Positions 58,518 through 64,000 of a stretch of 64,000 nucleotides of DNA are shown in pieces. The stretch's first letter is position 1. Every line of letters starts with the position of its first letter. The stretch spans positions 764,628 to 828,627 of the forward strand of contig CAWDOU010000005.1 of assembly GCA_963804055.1 (NCBI GenBank), written 5' to 3'. Source of the stretch: Bog-473 sp963804055. Its GTDB lineage: Bacteria; Actinomycetota; Acidimicrobiia; Acidimicrobiales; RAAP-2. Below the pieces are notes generated by a model. It was given only the letters and a program-made list of their open reading frames with translations, did no database searches and was not told the DNA's origin. The position numbers and the translations under genes are program-made.

Positions 58518-59598
58518 GCGGCTTCCCCGACCTGACGTCTGGCTCGCGCCCCGTCGGCGTCGTGTCCTTCGCCCAGTACGACAACGTGCGGCGCGAGGAC
58601 GCCCGCAACGAGGTCGAGATGCTCATGCCCGTGGTGGCCGAGGTGTTCGGCAACATCGGCATCACCAAGGACGACGTCGGCTTCATCTGCTCGGGCTCGA
58701 CCGACTACCTCATCGGCGGGCCGTTCTCCTTCGTGGCGGCGCTCGACGCCGTCGGGGTCTGGCCGCCCCGGGCCGAGTCGCACGTCGAGATGGACGGCGC
58801 CTGGGCGCTCTACGAGGCCTGGGTGCTGTTGCAGGAGGGCGAGATCGACGCCGCGCTGGTCTACGCCTTCGGCCGCTCGTCGATGGGCGACCTGGGGGAG
58901 ATCCTGTCCGTGCAGCTCGACCCGTACTACCTGGCGCCGCTGTGGCCGGACCCGACCTCGCTGGCCGCGCTGCAGGCGCAGGCCATGATCGACAAGGGGA
59001 TCGCCAGCGAGGCCGACTTCGCCGAGGTGGCCAGCCGCTCCCGGCGCAACGCGCTGGCCAACCCCAAGGCCCAGATCGCCTACGACCGTTCCCCCGAGCA
59101 GCTCCTGGCCGAGGACTACGAGGTGGCGCCGCTACGCCGCCACGCGCTGCCGCCGCTGACCGACGGCTGTGCGGCCATCGTCCTGGCCGCCGGCGACCGG
59201 GCCTACGAGCTGTGCGAACGCCCGGCCTTCATCACCGGCATCGACCACCGCATTGAGACACACGCGGTGGGCGCCCGCGACCTCACGGTGTCACCGTCGA
59301 CGAAGCTGGCGGGGACGAAGGCCGGCGTCGGGTCCAAGAAGGTCGACATCGCCGAGCTCCACGCGCCCTACGCCCACCAGGAGCTGATCCTGGCCGAGGC
59401 GCTCGGCCTGGGCGACGGCGTCGACGTGAACCCCTCGGGGGCGCGCTGGCGGCCAACCCCATGATGTCGGCCGGGCTCATCCGCATCGGCGAGTCGGCCC
59501 AACGCATCTGGTCCGGCGCGGCCGACCGGGCGGTGGCCCATGCCACGTCGGGCCCGTGCCTGCAACAGAACCTGGTCTGCGTCCTGGAGGGTGTGTGA
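58514..59598 (+). pseudogene. Lipid-transfer thiolase (Ltp4-like), frameshifted near the end
   Basis: The GTG-initiated frame (MSGFPDLTSGSRPVGVVSF) stays open to 59464, but thiolase homology switches frame at the G-run 59437-59441. Adding one G gives NPSGGALAANPMMSAGLIRI and a normal end at the TGA at 59596-59598, for 361 residues. The corrected stop then overlaps the next ATG (TGATG), matching the coupling elsewhere in the operon. The usual thiolase nucleophile Cys region reads EMDGAWALYEAW, so the active-site Cys is absent, as in aldolase-type or non-thiolytic Ltp proteins. A one-base sequencing or assembly error is the simplest explanation. Confidence 0.82.
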
Positions 59599-60773
59599 TG
59601 GCCGAGCGGTGCGCAGTCATCGGAGTGGGCCAGACCGTGGCCAAGTCCAAGCGGGAGGACGTCTCGATAGCCGGCCTGGTGCGCGAGGCCGCGCTGGCGG
59701 CGCTCGAGGACGCGGGGCTGACGTTCGCCGACATCGACGCCGTGGTCGTGGGCAAGGCCCCGGACATGTTCGAGGGCGTCATGATGCCCGAGCTGTATCT
59801 CGCACCGGCGCTCGGCGCGGTCGGCAAGCCCATGTTCCGGGTGCACACGGCCGGCTCGGTCGGCGGGTCGACCGCCATCGTGGCGTCGCACCTCGTGGCC
59901 TCGGGCATCCACGAGCGCGTCCTGACGGTGGCCTTCGAGAAGCAGAGCGACTCGGACGCCATGTGGGCCTTGTCGGTGCCCCAGCCCTTCTCGGCCCCGC
60001 TCCTCGCCGGTGCCGGCGGCTACTTCGCCCCCATCATCCGGGCCTACATGTACCGGTCGGGCGCGCCCCGCGACATCGGCATGATGGTGGCCGTCAAGGA
60101 CCGCCTGCACGCGCTGAAGAACCCGTACGCGCACCTGCACCTGCCCGACATCTCCATGCAGATGGTGGAGGAGTCGATCATGCTGTGGGACCCGTTGCAC
60201 TATCTCGAGTCGTGCCCGTCCTCGGACGGCGCGGCAGCCATGGTCATCGGGTCGGAGAAGGCCGCCGGTGCGGCGACGGCGGCGACCGGGCGGCCACCTG
60301 CCTGGATCCACGGCATGGCCATGCGCTCGGAGCCCACGATGTTCGCCGGGCGCGACCAGGTGAACCCGCAGGCCGGGCGGGACTGTGCGGCCGACCTGTA
60401 CAAGCAGGCCGGCATCACCAATCCGCGCGAGGACTTCGACATGGCCGAGGTCTACGTGCCCTTCAGCTGGTACGAGCCGATGTGGCTGGAGAACCTCGGC
60501 TTCTGCCCGGAGGGCGACGGCTGGAAGCTGACCCAGGCCGGTGCAACGTCGATGATCGAGGGCGGGGACATCCCGTGGAACTGCTCGGGCGGCGTGCTGT
60601 CGTCCAACCCGATCGGCGCCTCGGGCATGCTCCGCTTCCTGGAGACGGCCCTGCAGGTGCGCGGCATGGCGGGCGAGCACCAGGTGCCCGACGCCCGGCG
60701 CGCCCTCGGACAGGCCTACGGTGGTGGCTCCCAGTTCTTCGCCATGTGGGTCGTCAGCGCCGACAAGCCCTGA
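59598..60773 (+). CDS. Lipid-transfer thiolase-superfamily protein (Ltp3-like)
   Basis: 391 residues from the ATG at 59598, which overlaps the preceding gene's corrected stop; an open frame begins at 59556 without homology. Thiolase fold: CAVIGVGQT at the start, HTAGSVGGSTAIVASHLV where a thiolase would have its nucleophilic Cys, and a C-terminal NCSGGVLSSNPIGASG. The absence of that Cys suggests aldolase or other CoA-ester chemistry. Gene order (DUF35 proteins, Ltp4-like, Ltp3-like) resembles Rv3521-Rv3523 in the mycobacterial cholesterol regulon (recalled). Confidence 0.87.
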   Translation: MAERCAVIGVGQTVAKSKREDVSIAGLVREAALAALEDAGLTFADIDAVVVGKAPDMFEGVMMPELYLAPALGAVGKPMFRVHTAGSVGGSTAIVASHLVASGIHERVLTVAFEKQSDSDAMWALSVPQPFSAPLLAGAGGYFAPIIRAYMYRSGAPRDIGMMVAVKDRLHALKNPYAHLHLPDISMQMVEESIMLWDPLHYLESCPSSDGAAAMVIGSEKAAGAATAATGRPPAWIHGMAMRSEPTMFAGRDQVNPQAGRDCAADLYKQAGITNPREDFDMAEVYVPFSWYEPMWLENLGFCPEGDGWKLTQAGATSMIEGGDIPWNCSGGVLSSNPIGASGMLRFLETALQVRGMAGEHQVPDARRALGQAYGGGSQFFAMWVVSADKP

Positions 60774-60833
60774 GGCGACGAGCCCTGCCGATATGCTCGG
60801 CGGGACCAAGCCAGCCCTGACCAGGAGGTCTCC

Positions 60834-61028
60834 GTGAAGGTCGTCGTGGACTTCGACGAGTGTGCCAGCAACGCCGTCTGCATGGGAATCCTGCCCGAGG
60901 TCTTCGAGGTGCGGGACGACGGCTACCTGTACGTGCTCAACGAGAACCCGCCCGAGGAATTCCGCGAGCGCCTGCGCGAGGCGGTCAACGGCTGCCCGAC
61001 GGGCGCCATCTCAATAGAGGAAGACTGA
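60834..61028 (+). CDS. Small [3Fe-4S]-type ferredoxin
   Basis: 64 residues from a GTG with AGGAGG ending 5 nt before it. Three cluster-ligand Cys are visible: Cys10 and Cys16 (CASNAVCMG) and Cys52 in CPTGAI; the fourth position is not Cys, which indicates a [3Fe-4S] cluster. Such ferredoxins feed electrons to cytochromes P450 in actinobacteria (FdxD lies in the mycobacterial cholesterol cluster). No P450 gene is in the window. A TATGCT -10-like box lies about 40 bp upstream, so it may be transcribed separately. Confidence 0.9.
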   Translation: MKVVVDFDECASNAVCMGILPEVFEVRDDGYLYVLNENPPEEFRERLREAVNGCPTGAISIEED

Positions 61029-61082
61029 CGCCGGGTCCCTCCCCTGCATCCCGCCGGCGCTCGGGATGCGCCGGCCTGTCAC

Positions 61083-62594
61083 ATGACTGACCCGACCACC
61101 CCGCCCCGGGCGCGCTTCGCTCCGTCCCCGACCGGGTACTTCCACGTGGGCAGCGCGCGGGCGGCGCTGGACAACTGGCTCTTCGTGCGCCAGCACGGCG
61201 GGACGTTCGTGCTGCGCATTGAGGACACCGACGAGGCCCGCAACCGGCCCGAGTGGACCGACGGCATCATCGGCGCGCTCTCCTGGCTCGGCATGGCACC
61301 CGACGAGGGGCCGTACTTCCAGTCGGCCCAGGAGCCCGCGCACCAGGCCGCGATCGAGGCGCTGTGGGACAGCGGTGCGCTGTACGCCTGCGCGTGCACC
61401 CGGGAGGAGATCGACGAGCGGACCAAGCAGCGGGCGGCGGCCGGCGACCCGACGCCGGGCTACGACGGCTTCTGCCGCGACCTCGGGCTGCCACGGGGCG
61501 ACGGGCGGGCCCTGCGCTTCCGGACGCCCGACGAGGGCGTGGTGGAGGTGCACGACCTGGTGCGGGGCGACGTGGAGTTCCCGCAGCGGGCGCTCGAGGA
61601 CTTCATCTGCGTGAAGGGGAACGGCAAGCCGTTGTTCGTGCTGGCCAACGCCGTGGACGACCGGACGATGGCCATTTCGCACGTCATCCGGGGCGAGGAT
61701 CAGCTGCCGACCACGCCGCGCCAGATCATGCTCTGGGGCGCTTTGAACCGCGCCGAAGGGGTGGACCTGCCCCTGCCCGCGTACGCCCATCTGCCGTTGC
61801 TGGTCAACGAGCACGGGAAGAAGCTCTCCAAGCGCCGCGACCCGGTGGCGGTGGAGATGTACCGCGCCCAGGGCTACCTGCCCGAGGCATTCCGCAATTA
61901 CCTGGCCCTGCTCGGGTGGAGCCCCGGCGACGAGGAGATCGTGCCGGTGGAGGTGATCCTGGAGCGCTTCCGGCTCGAGGACGTGCAGCGCTCACCCGCC
62001 TTCTTCGACGTGAAGAAGCTCTCCCACATGAACGGCGTGTACATCCGTGCGCTGTCGGTGGACGACTTCGTGGAGGCCTGCGGCCCGTGGGTCCACCCGG
62101 TGCCGGGGGAGTGGGCGCCGGGCGGGTGGATGGATCCCGAGACCGGGGCGCCGGTGGTGTCCCCTCCCGCGTGGGCGCCGGAGCGCTTCGACATCGGCGT
62201 GTTCACCGCGCTGGCTGCCGTGACACAGGAGCGGGTGTCGGTCCTGAGCGAGGTGCCCGAGCTCGTGGACTTCCTCTTCCTGGAGGACGCGCCGGACGAC
62301 CCGGACAGCTGGCAGAAGGCCGTCGCCGGCGACGAGGGCGCGCCGCAGATCCTGGCGGACGCCCTGGCCGCGTACCAGTCGTGTGCCTGGGAAGCCGACG
62401 CGCTGCACGAGGTCACGCTGAGCATCGCCGAGTCGGTCGGCCGCAAGCTGGGCAAGGCCCAGGCCCCGATCAGGGTTGCCGTGATGGGCCGCACACGCGG
62501 CCTCCCCCTGTTCGACTCCTTGGCGGTGTTGGGCCGGGACGAGACGTGCCGGCGCCTGGCCGTCGCACTGGCCCGCGTGACGCCTGCTCCCTGA
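61083..62594 (+). CDS. gltX: Glutamyl-tRNA synthetase
   Basis: 503 residues from an ATG. Class I signatures: a HIGH-type motif in FAPSPTGYFHVGSARAAL and a KMSKS-type motif in KKLSKRRDP. LRIEDTDEARNRPEW is the family's conserved segment. It charges tRNA-Glu, and probably tRNA-Gln if the organism uses the GatCAB amidation route, as most actinobacteria do. A tRNA-Gln and the start of a tRNA-Glu lie 1.3 kb downstream. The stop overlaps the next ATG by 1 nt (TGATG). Confidence 0.96.
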   Translation: MTDPTTPPRARFAPSPTGYFHVGSARAALDNWLFVRQHGGTFVLRIEDTDEARNRPEWTDGIIGALSWLGMAPDEGPYFQSAQEPAHQAAIEALWDSGALYACACTREEIDERTKQRAAAGDPTPGYDGFCRDLGLPRGDGRALRFRTPDEGVVEVHDLVRGDVEFPQRALEDFICVKGNGKPLFVLANAVDDRTMAISHVIRGEDQLPTTPRQIMLWGALNRAEGVDLPLPAYAHLPLLVNEHGKKLSKRRDPVAVEMYRAQGYLPEAFRNYLALLGWSPGDEEIVPVEVILERFRLEDVQRSPAFFDVKKLSHMNGVYIRALSVDDFVEACGPWVHPVPGEWAPGGWMDPETGAPVVSPPAWAPERFDIGVFTALAAVTQERVSVLSEVPELVDFLFLEDAPDDPDSWQKAVAGDEGAPQILADALAAYQSCAWEADALHEVTLSIAESVGRKLGKAQAPIRVAVMGRTRGLPLFDSLAVLGRDETCRRLAVALARVTPAP

Positions 62595-63214
62595 TGCTCC
62601 TCGCACCGCTCCGCTGGGCGCTGCGCTTCGCGGTCCTCGTCGTGGCGGTGATCGTCGTCTACTTCGGCGTCACCTTCGTCCAGGTGTGGCTGACCTCGCG
62701 CCAGTACGACCCGCACCCGGCGGGTGCCATCCTGGTGATGGGGGCGGCGCAGGACGACTGCGTGCCCACGTTGGACCTGCAGGCGCGGCTCGACCAGGCG
62801 CTCACGCTCTACCACCAGGGGTACGCCCACCTCATCATGCTGACTGGGAGCAAACAGCCGGGCGACACGTGCACCGAGGCCGAGTCGGGTGCCATGTATC
62901 TCGAGCACAGGGGGGTGCCCGACTCGGACATCCTGCAGGCGGGTGGCAACGACAGCTACGAGAACATCGCCGACGCGGCGCCCAAGCTGGCGGCCCACGA
63001 CGCCCGGGTCGTGCTCGTCACCACGGACCCGTTCCACGAGGACCGCTCCATGGCGATCGCCTCGACCCTCGGGTTGACGCCGTCGCCGACGCCCACGCAG
63101 ACGTCGCCGATCCGGGGCTGGTCGACCGTGCCGTACTTCGCCAAGGAGACGCTCGGGGTGGGGCTGGGCCGCATCATCGGGTACAACCACCTGGAGTGGC
63201 TGCACGACGCGTGA
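62594..63214 (+). CDS. YdcF-like (DUF218) membrane-anchored protein
   Basis: 206 residues. One N-terminal helix (ALRFAVLVVAVIVVYFGVTFVQVWL) precedes the DUF218 domain: AILVMGAAQDD, a basic-loop segment, LIMLTGSKQPGD, GGNDSYENIADAA and VTTDPFHEDRSMAIA. Members are linked to envelope polysaccharide biology (SanA/ElyC/YdcF group). Translationally coupled to gltX, which does not reveal its role. Confidence 0.85.
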   Translation: MLLAPLRWALRFAVLVVAVIVVYFGVTFVQVWLTSRQYDPHPAGAILVMGAAQDDCVPTLDLQARLDQALTLYHQGYAHLIMLTGSKQPGDTCTEAESGAMYLEHRGVPDSDILQAGGNDSYENIADAAPKLAAHDARVVLVTTDPFHEDRSMAIASTLGLTPSPTPTQTSPIRGWSTVPYFAKETLGVGLGRIIGYNHLEWLHDA

Positions 63215-63227
63215 CGTCCGGACGGGG

Positions 63228-63710
63228 TCAGCCGGATGATGTCGTGGTGGAAGGCGGCGCGGGGGACGGCGTCTTGAAGGTGATCCGCACGACGGTGCCC
63301 AGGCCCTGGGCGGTCCCGACGCCGATGACGCATGTGGCGTGCCCGGGCGTCCCGCAATAGCCGTCGCCGATGATCCCGGTGGTCAGCCGGTAGTGCGCGT
63401 TGAAGGTGCCCCTGGCGGTGACCCGTAACGGCAGGGCGTGTGTGATGTCGCAGTGCGGGGTGTCGGTGGCCGGGTCCACGTGGCCCCGGACGGCGGCGGT
63501 GCACTCCGTCACGAACCAGGTCTGCGTGCCGGCGCCGGAGGCCTTGGGCAGGCCGCGGCCGCTCACGATCACGGTCTGTGCGGCCTTCAGGCCCTGGCTG
63601 GGCGTCACCTTGACGACCATGCCGGGCGTGCCCGCCCCGGCCGGGAGGGCCAGCACGGCAGCGCCCAGGATCCCCGCCAGAACGGCGACCACTGCGGACC
63701 ACCGGTGCAT
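63228..63710 (-). CDS. Secreted neocarzinostatin-like beta-sandwich protein
   Basis: 160 residues from the ATG at 63710; an open frame continues to 63977 across the tRNA-Gln gene and is not credible. It has a signal peptide (VVAVLAGILGAAVLALPAGAG), then VKVTPSQGLKAAQTVIVSGRGL, a pattern of the neocarzinostatin/macromomycin apoprotein family. Four Cys (VTEC, PHC, YCG, TCV) could form two disulfides. The Thr/Ser/Pro tail is short. True chromoprotein family members bind enediynes, but no enediyne genes are present, so it is probably a structural relative of unknown role. Confidence 0.7.
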   Translation of the reverse strand: MHRWSAVVAVLAGILGAAVLALPAGAGTPGMVVKVTPSQGLKAAQTVIVSGRGLPKASGAGTQTWFVTECTAAVRGHVDPATDTPHCDITHALPLRVTARGTFNAHYRLTTGIIGDGYCGTPGHATCVIGVGTAQGLGTVVRITFKTPSPAPPSTTTSSG

Positions 63711-63859
63711 GCTGAGGACCTCCGAACCCGATTCCGTCCCGGGACCCCCGGGAGGGGCATCTTTCCACCCGGTTCCTGCCGATTCAACGCGGCCCCCGGC
63801 CGGGCCACCTGGGCGAACTCCGGCCGCAGGCCGCTCGGCTAATCTGAACGCCCACCCAT

Positions 63860-63931
63860 TCGGGGGTGGTGTAATCGGCAACACGACTGGTTCTGGTCCA
63901 GTTATTGAGGGTTCGAGTCCTTCCCCCCGAG
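63860..63931 (+). tRNA. tRNA-Gln (anticodon CTG)
   Basis: A complete cloverleaf can be drawn. The acceptor is TCGGGGG at 63860 with CCCCCGA at 63924, the D stem GTGT/ACAC, the anticodon stem ACTGG/CCAGT and the loop TTCTGGT, with anticodon CTG at 63893-63895. The T arm is GAGGG-TTCGAGT-CCTTC. CCA is not encoded. Confidence 0.93.
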
Positions 63932-63970
63932 CACCGGCGGCCTCCAACGTGTCATGGAGACCACCGCCCG

Positions 63971-64000
63971 GCCCCATCGTCTAGAGGCCTAGGACACCAC
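63971..64000 (+). tRNA. tRNA-Glu, 5' portion (cut by window end)
   Basis: The sequence beginning GCCCCATCGTCTAGAGGCCT matches the acceptor and D arm of bacterial tRNA-Glu. The anticodon lies beyond the window, so the isoacceptor cannot be named. Confidence 0.8.

Noticed and set aside
63711..63977. Upstream extension of the neocarzinostatin-like gene
   Set aside because: The frame would run through the tRNA-Gln gene and would place the signal peptide in the middle of the protein.

Overview
The window is GC-rich DNA with densely packed genes, and its gene families point to an actinobacterium. Steroid-catabolism genes arranged as in Mycobacterium tuberculosis, a DUF222/HNH gene and an Ogt/Ada-AlkA pair are all typical of Actinomycetota. 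The rest looks less mycobacterial, and a lineage such as Acidimicrobiia is possible, but no marker here settles the taxon. No rRNA, CRISPR array, transposase, integrase or origin was seen. No gene-free gap exceeds about 300 bases.

Layout. (1) 1-11306: the 3' part of a giant secreted-looking repeat protein, with at least 16 copies of a ~130-residue unit followed by 11 copies of a ~119-residue Ig-like unit. Ten of the latter form an exact-length tandem duplication of a 1,791-bp block. (2) 11404-20310: a possible cyclic-nucleotide signalling group. It contains a tandem class III cyclase/AAA/TPR protein, a cNMP-binding patatin phospholipase and a convergent MFS-cNMP-patatin fusion. (3) 20395-21828: a DUF222/HNH endonuclease gene lying between an intact hydrolase gene and a decayed copy of that hydrolase's 3' end. 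(4) 21930-28555 (minus): an operon-like run with an amidohydrolase, two acyl-CoA dehydrogenases (one frameshifted), an LLM flavin oxidoreductase, a membrane protein, a histidine phosphatase and a hydrolase. (5) 28614-33652: dienelactone hydrolase, lipoprotein, SDR, ogt, ada-alkA and an uncatalogued 50-residue ORF. (6) 33687-45060: a lipid/steroid block with a second acyl-CoA dehydrogenase pair, an esterase, a thiolase/DUF35/lipid-transfer thiolase operon, and ipdC-ipdB-ipdA-echA20 with a divergent SDR. (7) 45192-48219: three-subunit proton-translocating transhydrogenase. (8) 48311-57455: GH18-like protein, membrane proteins, aldo/keto reductase, SRPBCC protein and UbiB-family kinase. (9) 57565-61028: a second steroid-type operon (two OB-fold/DUF35 proteins, two lipid-transfer thiolases, a small ferredoxin). 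(10) 61083-64000: gltX, a YdcF-like protein, a secreted neocarzinostatin-like protein, tRNA-Gln(CUG) and the start of tRNA-Glu.

How the genes fit together. Regions 4, 6 and 9 together encode acyl-CoA dehydrogenases, a hydratase-family ring hydrolase, IpdAB, IpdC, thiolases and aldolase-type thiolase/DUF35 pairs. This is the set expected for degrading a sterol side chain and the C/D rings. A palindrome, CTGACG-N3-CGTCAG, lies immediately upstream of three of these units (28572, 44209, and an imperfect copy at 37073), and a KstR-like box lies upstream of the fourth (57506). No TetR-type regulator is encoded in the window. Many genes have a TANNNT-like box 6-8 nt before the start codon, which suggests leaderless transcription.
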